A stretch of DNA of 56,232 nt from the NCBI GenBank assembly GCA_049669185.1, contig JBATKF010000263.1:1-56232 (forward strand), read 5' to 3'. The notes beneath the pieces were generated by a model. The model was not told where the DNA came from, made no database searches, and saw only the letters and a list, made by a program, of their open reading frames with translations. Positions 45,654-54,249 of the stretch are shown here, one piece after another (within the stretch, counting starts at the first letter, position 1; each line of letters starts with the position of its first letter). A program made the position numbers and the translations under genes. The DNA is from Thiosocius sp049669185 (lineage in GTDB: Bacteria; Pseudomonadota; Gammaproteobacteria; Chromatiales; Chromatiaceae).

Positions 45654-45671
45654 CTCAGCGGAAGCATCGCA

Positions 45672-46487
45672 TTGCCCGATCCACAGACCGAAATCGCCGC
45701 GCCGCAGCAGGAAGAACTGCCTTTTGCCTTCGTCCAGGGGCAGCCGCAGTACACCCTACCCAAGGATCTGTATATCCCGCCGGATGCCCTCGAGGTCTTC
45801 CTCGATGCCTTCGAGGGCCCCCTCGACCTGCTGCTCTACCTCATCAGGCGACAAAATCTCGATATCCTCGATATTCCTATCGCCGAAATCACCAAGCAGT
45901 ACATGGAATACATCGAATTGATGAAGGACCTGCGCCTCGAACTCGCCGCCGAGTACCTTGTCATGGCGGCGATGCTCGCGGAGATCAAATCGCGCATGCT
46001 ATTGCCAAGGCCGCAGGCCGAGGATGAAGCGGAACATGATCCGCGTGCCGAGCTGATCCGCCGGTTGCAGGAGTACGAGCGCTTCAAGCAGGCAGCCGAA
46101 GATATCGAAGAATTGCCGCAACTCGGGCGCGACATCTTCCCGGTGCTGGTCGAGGTGCCCCATAAACATATCGATCAGGCGCCGCCGGAGGTCGACCTCA
46201 AGGAGGTGCTCCTCGCGCTGAAAGACGTACTGCACCGGGCAGATCTTTTCAGCAGCCACCACATTGCGCGCGAGCCCTTGTCGATGCGCGAGCGCATGAG
46301 TCGGGTGCTGGCCTCAGTCAGCATAGACCGTTTTACGCAGTTCACGGATCTTTTCGATATCAGCGAAGGGCGGCAGGGAGTGGTGGTAACTTTCATGGCG
46401 ATACTCGAACTGCTGAAACAACAGTTGATCGAAATGGCGCAGGCCAATGCCTATGCGCCGATCCACGTCAAGGCCTGCGGGGGTTGA
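45672..46487 (+). CDS. scpA: Segregation and condensation protein A
   Basis: A 271-residue kleisin of the Smc-ScpAB condensin complex. FEGPLDLLLYLIRRQNLDI is the N-terminal Smc-binding helix block, and EYLVMAAMLAEIKSRMLLPR the following family motif. The C-terminal winged helix would bind Smc heads. TTG start with GGAAG upstream; no better start is visible. scpB follows 3 bases later. The presence of an ScpAB system in a gammaproteobacterium fits Chromatiales and xanthomonads rather than enterics (MukBEF). Confidence 0.93.
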   Translation: MPDPQTEIAAPQQEELPFAFVQGQPQYTLPKDLYIPPDALEVFLDAFEGPLDLLLYLIRRQNLDILDIPIAEITKQYMEYIELMKDLRLELAAEYLVMAAMLAEIKSRMLLPRPQAEDEAEHDPRAELIRRLQEYERFKQAAEDIEELPQLGRDIFPVLVEVPHKHIDQAPPEVDLKEVLLALKDVLHRADLFSSHHIAREPLSMRERMSRVLASVSIDRFTQFTDLFDISEGRQGVVVTFMAILELLKQQLIEMAQANAYAPIHVKACGG

Positions 46488-46490
46488 ATC

Positions 46491-47351
46491 ATGGCTGAGC
46501 CAGCCGAGCTTAAGAACATAGTCGAGGCGGCGTTGCTGGCCGCCGGTCGTCCGCTGTCGCTGGACAACCTGCAAGGCCTGTTCAATGAGGTCGAGTGTCC
46601 AGACAAAAAAGAGCTGCGCGCTCTCCTGGAAGCGTTGGCGGATGACTATCAGGGCCGCGGCATCGAGGTCGCCGAGGTCTCCAGCGGCTGGCGTATCCAG
46701 GTCGGGAAGACCTGTTCGCCCTGGGTGTCGCGGTTGTGGGACGAGCGCCCGGCGCGCTACTCGCGTGCGCTTATGGAAACGCTGGCGCTGATCGCGTATC
46801 GACAACCGATCACTCGCGGAGACATAGAGGACATTCGCGGTGTTTCCGTCAGCACCAATATCGTCAAGACCCTCATGGAGAGAGAATGGGTGCACGTGGT
46901 CGGCCACCGTGATGTCCCCGGCAAGCCCTCGCTGTATGGCACTACGCGCGAGTTCTTGGATTATTTCGGCCTGAAATCACTTGATGAGCTGCCAACCCTC
47001 GCTGAACTGCGCGACCTCGACGACATCAATCGCGAGCTCGATCTGAATGATCCAGACATGACCCGACCAATGAATGATCAGGCGGGTCCGCTATCGAGCG
47101 AGATCGCGATCGACGCCGATGCGCCAACCGGATTGGCCGGCGATTCTGAGATCCATCCCAAAACCGCTGCGGATATCGAAGCGGTCGCCGAGGCACTAGC
47201 GACCGACCACGAAGCGCCGCGCTCGGGTGCGGATTATGCAGCGGATGCCGAGGTTGCGGCCGACCAGCTTCCGGCTGGGGCGCAGGGAGAGAAATCGGAT
47301 GTCTTGGTGGAGCTAGAGGCCGATGCAGAGGTCGCCGCGGAGCGTTCATGA
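46491..47351 (+). CDS. scpB: Segregation and condensation protein B
   Basis: A 286-residue ScpB. Two winged-helix domains fill residues 1-170 (NIVEAALLAAGRPLSLDNLQ; ALIAYRQPITRGDIEDIRGV). The last ~110 residues are an acidic, Ala-rich low-complexity tail (DADAPTGLAGDSEI and similar), longer than usual for ScpB. Its stop overlaps the rluB start by ATGA. It forms a dimer that binds ScpA in condensin. Confidence 0.93.
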   Translation: MAEPAELKNIVEAALLAAGRPLSLDNLQGLFNEVECPDKKELRALLEALADDYQGRGIEVAEVSSGWRIQVGKTCSPWVSRLWDERPARYSRALMETLALIAYRQPITRGDIEDIRGVSVSTNIVKTLMEREWVHVVGHRDVPGKPSLYGTTREFLDYFGLKSLDELPTLAELRDLDDINRELDLNDPDMTRPMNDQAGPLSSEIAIDADAPTGLAGDSEIHPKTAADIEAVAEALATDHEAPRSGADYAADAEVAADQLPAGAQGEKSDVLVELEADAEVAAERS

Positions 47352-48193
47352 GACCAGTCAGCGAGACCGGAGAACGGCTGCAGAAACTGCTCGCCAACGC
47401 CGGGCTTGGCTCGCGGCGTTATCTTGAGACCTTGATCGCCGCAGGACGGATTCGGGTTAACGGGCGGGTGGCGAAACTGGGTGAAAGGGCCGGCCCGGAG
47501 GATCGCATCGAGGTGGATGGGCGACCGGTCGGCGGTAAGCGGCTGGCGACCAATCAGCGCTTCGTCATCCTGTACAACAAGCCGGAGGGGGAGCTGGTCA
47601 CCCGCAATGATCCGTCGGGACGCAAGACAGTGTTCGAGCGCCTGCCGCGGCTACCGGTCGGGCGTTGGATCGCGGTAGGACGCCTGGATGTGAACAGCGC
47701 TGGCCTGATCCTGTTCACCAACGACGGTGAACTCGCCAACCGCCTGATGCACCCGCGTACGAACATCGAGCGGGAATATGCGGTCAGGGTCAATGGAGCA
47801 GTCACTGAGGAGATGGTGCGGCGGCTGGTCAGTGGGGTCGACCTCGACGACGGACCGGCACGCTTCGAGGATGTCGTCGACGCCGGCGGGGAGGGCAGTA
47901 ATCGCTGGTTTCATCTGGTGATCATGGAGGGCCGCAAGCGTGAGGTGCGGCGTCTGTGGGAGGCGGTCGGCGCAACGGTTTCGCGCCTGAAGCGTGTGCG
48001 CTATGGGCCGATCATCCTCGACAGCAGCGTCAAAGTGGGCCAGTGGCGTGAGCTCGATCGCGAAGAACGACAGGCCGTGCTGCGCATCGTCGGCCTGAAG
48101 AACGATCGCCCCTGGGGCAGACTCGGCAGGCAGTCTGCGACCCGTAGAACTGCGCCAGTGGCCAACCCGTGGAAGGCGCGCAGGCCTGGCTGA
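47348..48193 (+). CDS. rluB: 23S rRNA pseudouridine(2605) synthase RluB
   Basis: A 281-residue pseudouridine synthase with an N-terminal S4 domain (ERLQKLLANAGLGSRRYLE) and the RsuA/RluB catalytic block GRLDVNSAGLILFTND, where the Asp is catalytic. It modifies U2605 of 23S rRNA. The basic C-terminal tail is common in RluB. Coupled to scpB, as in many bacteria. Confidence 0.92.
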   Translation: MRPVSETGERLQKLLANAGLGSRRYLETLIAAGRIRVNGRVAKLGERAGPEDRIEVDGRPVGGKRLATNQRFVILYNKPEGELVTRNDPSGRKTVFERLPRLPVGRWIAVGRLDVNSAGLILFTNDGELANRLMHPRTNIEREYAVRVNGAVTEEMVRRLVSGVDLDDGPARFEDVVDAGGEGSNRWFHLVIMEGRKREVRRLWEAVGATVSRLKRVRYGPIILDSSVKVGQWRELDREERQAVLRIVGLKNDRPWGRLGRQSATRRTAPVANPWKARRPG

Positions 48194-48306
48194 GACCGGT
48201 GACGGGTGCTGACTTGCAGATCTCACCGATTTCCTGCTCCTTGCCTGCTGCCGCCCCCGATACCCTCGCCATGACGGGGCGTCCTCGTTACGAAAAACGG
48301 TGAAAC

Positions 48307-48981
48307 ATGCAGGCTAAGGGTCTGTTTCGTCCCCCAGACGGTGCATTGCACGCGCTGTACGTCGATCTGGTCGCAATATACGGCGAGCAACCGTGGTGGC
48401 CCGCCGAGACGCCCTTCGAGGTAGTGGTCGGCGCGGTTCTGACCCAGAATGCGGCCTGGTCGAACGTCGAGAAGGCGATCGACCGTCTCCGGGCTGCACG
48501 GCTGCTGAGCCTGAAGGCGCTGCTGGCGACCGGGCATGCCGAGTTGGCCGAGGTGATTCGTTCATCCGGCTATTTCAACGTCAAGGCGCGACGTCTGCGA
48601 AATCTGTGTGAGTTCCTGGCCGACCAGGGTGGCCTCGAGGGCTTTTCGGAACTCTCCCTCTCCGATCAACGGGCAGGCCTGCTGAGCGTCAACGGCATCG
48701 GTCCGGAGACGGCCGACGATATCCTGCTGTATGCGTTGGAGCAGCCGGTGTTCGTGATCGACAGCTACACGCGTCGTCTGCTGCATCGTCTGGGATGGAC
48801 GCACGGTGCGGAGACCTACGAGGACCTGCGTTCGGGCTTCGAGCGGGCCCTGCCGGGAAATGTCTATCAATACCAGCAGTTCCATGCCTTGATCGTCATG
48901 CATGCCAAGGCGGCATGCCGCAAGGTGCCGCGCTGCGCGCAATGCGCGTTGGCGCCCAAGTGTCCTGCCGCATCCCGATAG
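48307..48981 (+). CDS. HhH-GPD DNA glycosylase, endonuclease III-related
   Basis: A 224-residue helix-hairpin-helix glycosylase: FEVVVGAVLTQNAAWSNVEK, the HhH LLSVNGIGPETADDILL (about 125-141) and catalytic Asp 152 in FVIDSYTRR. Four cysteines at 204, 210, 213 and 219 would hold a [4Fe-4S] cluster (C-x5-C-x2-C-x5-C). The Lys that gives endonuclease III its lyase activity is Glu 134 here, so it is likely a monofunctional base-excision glycosylase, similar to the MagIII-like group. Substrate unknown. Confidence 0.88.
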   Translation: MQAKGLFRPPDGALHALYVDLVAIYGEQPWWPAETPFEVVVGAVLTQNAAWSNVEKAIDRLRAARLLSLKALLATGHAELAEVIRSSGYFNVKARRLRNLCEFLADQGGLEGFSELSLSDQRAGLLSVNGIGPETADDILLYALEQPVFVIDSYTRRLLHRLGWTHGAETYEDLRSGFERALPGNVYQYQQFHALIVMHAKAACRKVPRCAQCALAPKCPAASR

Positions 48982-48985
48982 CCGG

Positions 48986-49897
48986 CTAGCCGAGCTCGCT
49001 GCGATTACGCCCGTTCTTCTTGGCCCTGTACATTGCCTGGTCGGCGCGGTTGAACAGCGCCTGGGGATTATCTTCGTCGCGCAGGCGGGCGACCCCAAGG
49101 CTCACGGAGATCTGGATTGCGCGGCCGCGCACGGTCTGCAGCGCGGCCACGTTTTCGCGGATGCGATCTGCCAGGAGCATACCTCCCTCTTCACCGGTGT
49201 GGCTGGCGAGGACGACGAATTCTTCGCCACCGAAGCGATAGAGCAGATCACTGCGGCGGATAGTGTTGGCGATAATCTGGGATACGGCGATCAGCACGTC
49301 ATCGCCGAATGCATGGCCATACTGGTCGTTGAAGGCCTTGAAGTGATCGATGTCGATGATCAGCATCGTCAACGGCAGGTCCTGCCTTTGTGCGAGATCT
49401 ACCTCGCGCAGCAGCGCGTTTTCGAGTGCCATGCGATTGTGGACGCCGGTCAGCGGATCGCGTGATGCCAGTTCGACCGCCTTTTTATATGACAAGGCAT
49501 TGCGCAAGGGGTAGACCAGTGCGCACAACAAGTTCTCCAGGGATTGGATCTCCTTTTCGGCGAAAGGTAACTCGCGGCAGACGAGCACATTGCCCAGGGC
49601 GGCCTGCTCCAGCTTCAGGTCGTAGTTGGCGCGATGGGATGCCTCGCGACCGTAGACGACTGTGTTGTCGCTTTCCGGCAGGGTGTACACCAGACCATCG
49701 ATCGCCAGATAGCGCTGGATCTCTTTGCCGAACAGGTTTATCTGTGTCTCGATATCCAGCGTGGTCTGCAAAATACTCGAAAGCTCGAGCACGCGTGGAC
49801 CGAGATGTTCCGGAGCGCTCGGCACCACAGTGCCGTGCGTTTGCAGTGGATTGACCAAAGCCAGGTTGCCTGTGTTGCTGTAGGCGGGGGTTTTCAT
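48986..49897 (-). CDS. Diguanylate cyclase, GGDEF domain with GAF-like N-terminus
   Basis: A 303-residue soluble protein. The N-terminal 135 residues resemble a GAF-type sensor (EIQRYLAIDGLVYTL and following). The GGDEF domain starts near DPLTGVHNRMALEN, with the active site RFGGEEFVVL (223-227) and an inhibitory site RRSD exactly five residues before it. So it should make c-di-GMP and be product-inhibited. It contains no EAL domain. No signal peptide. It converges with the glycosylase gene. Confidence 0.9.
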   Translation of the reverse strand: MKTPAYSNTGNLALVNPLQTHGTVVPSAPEHLGPRVLELSSILQTTLDIETQINLFGKEIQRYLAIDGLVYTLPESDNTVVYGREASHRANYDLKLEQAALGNVLVCRELPFAEKEIQSLENLLCALVYPLRNALSYKKAVELASRDPLTGVHNRMALENALLREVDLAQRQDLPLTMLIIDIDHFKAFNDQYGHAFGDDVLIAVSQIIANTIRRSDLLYRFGGEEFVVLASHTGEEGGMLLADRIRENVAALQTVRGRAIQISVSLGVARLRDEDNPQALFNRADQAMYRAKKNGRNRSELG

Positions 49898-50204
49898 AGC
49901 TGCGTTCTCTTTGCTAAACCTGCTACCAGCTACATGCGAAACCCGTGCCAGGATATTTAATAACTGAAATACAATAACTTAAGAGATCTGCTTGCGTTGA
50001 GTGACCTCCGGCGTCGGTTTTTTTGCGGTACCTGGGGTTCCTAAACGTCGAAAGGTCGTCATTTTTTTGGGAAGCTTGTTCGTCGGCAGTTTCCCGACAT
50101 AGTAGGCGAGGAACGACAATTTGACAGCCCGCGCTGCGGGTACTTTATTCTGGCGGGCGTAAAGGCAAGGCCATTGCGACAAGCAAATCCGTCATGAGGT
50201 GCTT
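49898..50204. other. Intergenic region upstream of the GGDEF and thioredoxin genes
   Basis: A 307-base divergent gap. A 67-codon minus-strand frame (49979-50182) has no credible features. Two T-runs are present (near 50017 and 50062). The promoter for the plus-strand gene is described separately. Confidence 0.35.
50121..50149 (+). promoter_or_regulatory. Sigma70 promoter of the double-thioredoxin gene
   Basis: A perfect TTGACA is followed after 17 bases by TTTATT. The spacer contains a perfect 5-base-pair inverted repeat CCCGC-GCT-GCGGG (50128-50140), which could be an operator for an unknown regulator. The ATG is 56 bases further downstream. Confidence 0.6.
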
Positions 50205-51248
50205 ATGCGACTGATCGCCGTTCTGTTGATTGCCTCCCTAGGGAGCGCCACCGTGAATGGGGCGCAGCCGGCCGCTCACGGGGCACAGCTTCAGGATGGC
50301 ATGGTCAATCCTGGCTATCAGGACAAGCCGGCCTGGTTCAAGGCCTCATTCCTCGATATCCGCGAAGACATCGCGGAGGCGACGGCCGATGGCAAGCGGT
50401 TGTTGCTGTATTTTTACCAGGACGGCTGTCCCTACTGCGCCAAATTGCTGAATGACAATTTTGGCAATCGTGCGATTGCCGAAAAGACGCAACAGTCGTT
50501 CGAGGTCATCGCGATCAACATGTGGGGCGATCGCGAGGTGACGGATATCCAAGGCGGTCGGACTACGGAGAAGGCCTTCGCCGCGGCACTACGCGTTCAA
50601 TACACGCCTACCTTATTGTTCATGGACGAGAACGGTGAGGTGGTGGTGCGCATCAACGGCTATTTCGCACCGCATAAGTTCGACGTCGCGCTCGACTTTG
50701 TCTCCGGCAAACATGAGAAGCAGCAGAGCTTTCGCGAATTTTACGCAGCGGCAGCGCCGGTTGCAGCGAACACGGGCTTGAACACGTTGACCGGGGCGCT
50801 ACCCCAGCCGCTGCGCCTCGCCCGGCGCGAAGACGGTGGACGGCCGCTGCTGGTCATTTTCGAACAGGGAAACTGCGCGGTTTGCGACGAGTTGCACCGC
50901 GACATCCTGACACGCAGCGAGCTTGCCTATGCCCTGACCAATGTCGATCTGGCTCAGGTCGACATCTGGTCCAGCGAGCAGTTGCAGACCCCGGACGGCC
51001 AGACGATGAAGGCGCGGGACTGGGCCGATGCGCTCGATGTCAAATACGCCCCCAGCCTGGTATTTTTCGACGCGCAGGGCAAGGAGGTGTTTCGCACCGA
51101 GGCCTATCTGCGCAGCTTCCACATCCATGGCGCGATCGACTATGTCGTCTCGGGCGCCTATCGCTGGCAGCCGTCGTTCCAGCGTTTTCTGCAGCGTCGC
51201 ACCGAGATGTTGAGTGCGCGCGGTATCGAGGTCGATCTCATGGACTGA
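50205..51248 (+). CDS. SoxW-like exported protein with two thioredoxin domains
   Basis: A 347-residue protein with a Sec signal peptide (LIAVLLIASLGSATVNGA, cut near 20). Two thioredoxin folds follow: the first with DGCPYC (Cys 75 and 78) and cis-Pro in YTPT, the second with GNCAVC (Cys 224 and 227) and YAPS. This double arrangement resembles SoxW-type thioredoxins found with sulfur oxidation. It would reduce or exchange disulfides in the periplasm. GTG at 50199 is possible but ATG at 50205 has the better GAGG. No sox genes are next to it here. Confidence 0.82.
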   Translation: MRLIAVLLIASLGSATVNGAQPAAHGAQLQDGMVNPGYQDKPAWFKASFLDIREDIAEATADGKRLLLYFYQDGCPYCAKLLNDNFGNRAIAEKTQQSFEVIAINMWGDREVTDIQGGRTTEKAFAAALRVQYTPTLLFMDENGEVVVRINGYFAPHKFDVALDFVSGKHEKQQSFREFYAAAAPVAANTGLNTLTGALPQPLRLARREDGGRPLLVIFEQGNCAVCDELHRDILTRSELAYALTNVDLAQVDIWSSEQLQTPDGQTMKARDWADALDVKYAPSLVFFDAQGKEVFRTEAYLRSFHIHGAIDYVVSGAYRWQPSFQRFLQRRTEMLSARGIEVDLMD

Positions 51249-51272
51249 TGGCCGCAGCGCGGTCTGCGGTGA

Positions 51273-52016
51273 TCAATCGTCCCAGCTCAGGCGTTGCCCA
51301 TGGGTCGATCGGCTGTCTGGGCCCATGGCCCAAAGGTACAGAGGGGCCAGTGCGTCGGGCATCTTGAGGCTGGCGTTGTCTTCGCCGGGGAATATCCTTT
51401 TGCGCAACGCCGTCCTGGTTGGACCTGGGTCGATACAGTTGACGCGGACGCTGGTATTTTCGAGCTCTGCGGCTAGGATCCGCGTCAGCCCCTCGATGCC
51501 GAACTTCGAGACCCCATAGGCGCCCCAGAACGCCTTTCCTAGCTGGCCGACCTCGTCGGTGGTGAACAGCACGCGTGCATCTTGCGAGCGCTGCAGCAGC
51601 GGCAGACACGCCTGGGTGAGGAAAAAAGGTGCATTGAGGTTGACCTGAATTACCCTGAGCCAGTCTTCCGGCTCGTAGTCTTTGATGCGGCTCAGGTAGG
51701 GGAGGCTGGCGGCGTTGTGCAGGATGCCGTCAAGACGTCCGAAGTTGCTTTCCATTGCGCCGGCGAGTTCCGCATAGTCATGACCAACCGCGCCTTCCAG
51801 GTGCATGGGGTAGATCGCCGGAGTCGGCCCGCCCGCGTCTTCGATGGCGTCGTAGGCGGCCTCGAGTTTGGAGACCGTTTTACCCAGTAGTACGACGCTA
51901 GCCCCGTGCGCCGCGAAGGCCAGCGCCGCGGCACGGCCGATGCCGTCGCCCGCGCCGGTGACGAGCACGACGCGCTCCTTCAGAATGTCGGATGCAGGTC
52001 GGTAATCTCCATGCAT
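51273..52016 (-). CDS. YciK-type short-chain dehydrogenase/reductase
   Basis: A 247-residue Rossmann-fold oxidoreductase. GAGDGIGRAAA (21-31) binds NAD(P), NAA is the stability motif, and YGVSK gives catalytic Tyr 167 and Lys 171. The Ser that should lie 13 residues before the Tyr is Asp 154 (FTTDEVG), so catalysis may differ or be lost. Substrate of YciK is unknown. It is followed by a squalene/phytoene-synthase-like gene, gph and ubiG on the same strand, a run known in related bacteria. Confidence 0.87.
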   Translation of the reverse strand: MHGDYRPASDILKERVVLVTGAGDGIGRAAALAFAAHGASVVLLGKTVSKLEAAYDAIEDAGGPTPAIYPMHLEGAVGHDYAELAGAMESNFGRLDGILHNAASLPYLSRIKDYEPEDWLRVIQVNLNAPFFLTQACLPLLQRSQDARVLFTTDEVGQLGKAFWGAYGVSKFGIEGLTRILAAELENTSVRVNCIDPGPTRTALRKRIFPGEDNASLKMPDALAPLYLWAMGPDSRSTHGQRLSWDD

Positions 52017-52031
52017 AGCAGGCTCTCCTGG

Positions 52032-52808
52032 CTAGCGGCAGCGCCACGCGGTCCAGAGATGCGCAATCGGCGGCCGGTCGATGAGCTGGTCTGATACAGC
52101 ATAACCCGTGCGCCGCATCTTTTTATGCAAGGCCATGGCCAGGGCGGTCAGTCGCCGCGCAAGTCCAGGCAGTGGCGGCGTCTTTTCCAGCGAACTCAAA
52201 TCGAATTGGCCCAAGAGCTCATCGAAATGCAGCACACGCTGCGCTGTCGACAGACGACCCAGGCTTGCAGGGGACAGCGCGGGCGGGACGCGTTCCGGCC
52301 GCTCGGCCAAGCGTTGCACGCGTTCGACTGCGGCGCAGTAACCACCGACATCACGACAGGCCATGGTGACATCATCATTGGCGTTTTCGAGTTGTGCGAG
52401 GATTTCGAAGAAACTGCCGCGCCCTTGGCGGCAGCTTGCCGCAAACGCGGATCCGTCGGCGGGACGGGGCGAACGGATATCGTCTTCGGCGGCGTCGATG
52501 ACTGCGATCATCGCTGCACTCGCCGGAGCCGCCAGTCCCTGTGTCTGCAGCGCTAGCGCCAGCGGGTGACGCGCACTTCCGTTAGTCAGATTGACGATCT
52601 CGGTTCGCCACCAGTCCAGTTTTGTACGCGCGACACCTGGATCGATTGGGCGCGCGGCGATGTCCTGGATCAAGCTGTCCCAGGCGATCAGCAGGGCATC
52701 GCGCTGGCGCTGCGTCGGTGGCGAAAAACGCACCGCGTAGTACGTCGGTGAGCCCAGCGGGGTTGCGCGATTCGGAAAGTGCCACTCTGTGCTATCGAGC
52801 GATGCCAA
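52032..52808 (-). CDS. Squalene/phytoene-synthase-family protein, active-site motifs degenerate
   Basis: A 258-residue all-helical protein with the family start GSPTYYAVRFSPPTQR. The first Asp-rich motif, normally DxxxD, reads WDSLIQDI (Asp 44 and 49), and the second, in the YCAAVERV region, lacks the Asp cluster. It may thus not make squalene; non-catalytic members such as NDUFAF6 help complex assembly. No hopene genes are nearby. It overlaps gph by 17 bases and precedes yciK. Confidence 0.72.
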   Translation of the reverse strand: MASLDSTEWHFPNRATPLGSPTYYAVRFSPPTQRQRDALLIAWDSLIQDIAARPIDPGVARTKLDWWRTEIVNLTNGSARHPLALALQTQGLAAPASAAMIAVIDAAEDDIRSPRPADGSAFAASCRQGRGSFFEILAQLENANDDVTMACRDVGGYCAAVERVQRLAERPERVPPALSPASLGRLSTAQRVLHFDELLGQFDLSSLEKTPPLPGLARRLTALAMALHKKMRRTGYAVSDQLIDRPPIAHLWTAWRCR

Positions 52809-53472
52809 CGTCGTCGCTCAACAGATCGAGCAGCTGTTCGGGGTGGTCGATCGTGAGATCCGCCCGCCAGGAGTCCGGCGGGTCTTCGGGATGCAGGTAG
52901 CCGTAGAGTGCGCCGATGGTAAGACAGCCGGCCGCCTTCCCGGCCTGAATGTCGCGGCCGGCGTCGCCGATGTACCAGGTTTGGCGCGGATCTCTGCCGA
53001 GTAGCTGGCAGGCATGCAGGATCGGATCCGGGTGTGGTTTGCGTCTGCTGCAGGTGTCGCCGCTGACGACACAGGCTGCGCGTCGGTCGAGCTGCAGCGC
53101 AGCGATCAGCGGCTCAGTAAGCCAGGCGGGTTTATTGGTCACGATGCCCCAGGGCAGCCCGTCGGCCTCGAGCCTGGACAGCACGGCGGCCATCCCTGGA
53201 AAAAGCCCGGTATCGCGGCACAGATTATCGGCATAGATGCTCAACAGTCGCTCGCGACGCTCCTCGAAATCCGGCGTATCGGGAGCCAGGCCGAAGCCGA
53301 GCTTGATGAGCGCAATGCCGCCGTGGGAGACCACTGGACGGATGGACTCATAGGGCAGGGGCGGATGTTGGTAGTGAAGCAGTGTCTGGTTGAGCGCATA
53401 GGCCAGATCTGGCGCGGTGTCTGCCAGCGTGCCGTCCAGATCGAACAGCATTGCCTGCGGAACGGGTCGCAT
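52792..53472 (-). CDS. gph: Phosphoglycolate phosphatase, HAD family
   Basis: A 226-residue HAD hydrolase: MLFDLDGTLADTAPDL with nucleophile Asp, cap domain, GIVTNKP, and WYIGDAGRDIQAG with the metal-binding Asp. It removes phosphate from 2-phosphoglycolate from DNA repair or RuBisCO oxygenation. GTG six bases upstream overlaps ubiG, but the ATG has GGAGTG at the right distance. The order ubiG-gph is typical of gammaproteobacteria. Confidence 0.9.
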   Translation of the reverse strand: MRPVPQAMLFDLDGTLADTAPDLAYALNQTLLHYQHPPLPYESIRPVVSHGGIALIKLGFGLAPDTPDFEERRERLLSIYADNLCRDTGLFPGMAAVLSRLEADGLPWGIVTNKPAWLTEPLIAALQLDRRAACVVSGDTCSRRKPHPDPILHACQLLGRDPRQTWYIGDAGRDIQAGKAAGCLTIGALYGYLHPEDPPDSWRADLTIDHPEQLLDLLSDDVGIAR

Positions 53473-53474
53473 GG

Positions 53475-54176
53475 TCACTCCGGCCTGTGCGTTGCGACGG
53501 TGTAATTCACGTCCACATCGCGCGGATCGAGTCTGTAGAGATCGATCAGCGGGTTGTAGGTCAGCCCGATAATGTCATCTATCTCCAGCCGTGCATCCCG
53601 GATCCAGTGTGACAGCTCCGAGGGTCGGATGAACTTGGCGAAGTCATGCGTGCCCCTCGGCAACATCCGCAACAGGTACTCGGCGCCGATGATCGCGAAT
53701 AGATAGGACTTCGGGTTGCGGTTGATCGTCGAGAAAAAGACCTGGCCACCGGGCTTGACCAGTGTTGCGCAGGCGGTGATCACCGAGGACGGATCGGGGA
53801 CATGCTCCAGCATCTCCATGCAGGTCACTACATCGAATTCACCGGGGCATTCGGTGGCCAGCTGCTCGGCCGGCATCTGGCGATAGTCGACTTTCAGCCC
53901 ACTCTCCAGCAGGTGCAGGCGCGCGATCTCCAGCGGGGCGGCACCCATGTCGATGCCCGTCACATCGGCACCGAGCGCTGCCATGGATTCGGCCAGGATG
54001 CCCCCGCCGCAGCCGACGTCGAGGACGCGCTTACCGGCCAGGGATGCACGGGCGTCGATATAGCCGAGGCGCAGCGGGTTGATGTCGTGCAGCGGTTTGA
54101 ACTCGCTGTGCGGATCCCACCAGCGAGATGCCAGCTGATCGAACTTGGAGACCTCGGCGTAGTCGACGTTCACCAT
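53475..54176 (-). CDS. ubiG: 3-demethylubiquinone-9 3-O-methyltransferase
   Basis: A 233-residue SAM methyltransferase for both O-methylation steps of ubiquinone. MVNVDYAEVSKFDQLASRWW at the start, VLDVGCGGGILAESMA as SAM loop, and CMEMLEHVPDP are typical. Another ATG eight codons upstream is possible, but a -10-like TATACT stands directly before it, leaving little leader. Starts 74 bases after mtaD. Confidence 0.94.
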   Translation of the reverse strand: MVNVDYAEVSKFDQLASRWWDPHSEFKPLHDINPLRLGYIDARASLAGKRVLDVGCGGGILAESMAALGADVTGIDMGAAPLEIARLHLLESGLKVDYRQMPAEQLATECPGEFDVVTCMEMLEHVPDPSSVITACATLVKPGGQVFFSTINRNPKSYLFAIIGAEYLLRMLPRGTHDFAKFIRPSELSHWIRDARLEIDDIIGLTYNPLIDLYRLDPRDVDVNYTVATHRPE

Positions 54177-54249
54177 TTGCAAGCCGTATATGCGCACCAT
54201 CCGAGAGTATAAGACGAGCGGCCACCTACTGTATCGAAACGCGGATCGA

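Noticed and set aside
49979..50182. 67-codon minus-strand frame before the thioredoxin gene
   Set aside because: Overlaps the sigma70 promoter, with no credible features.
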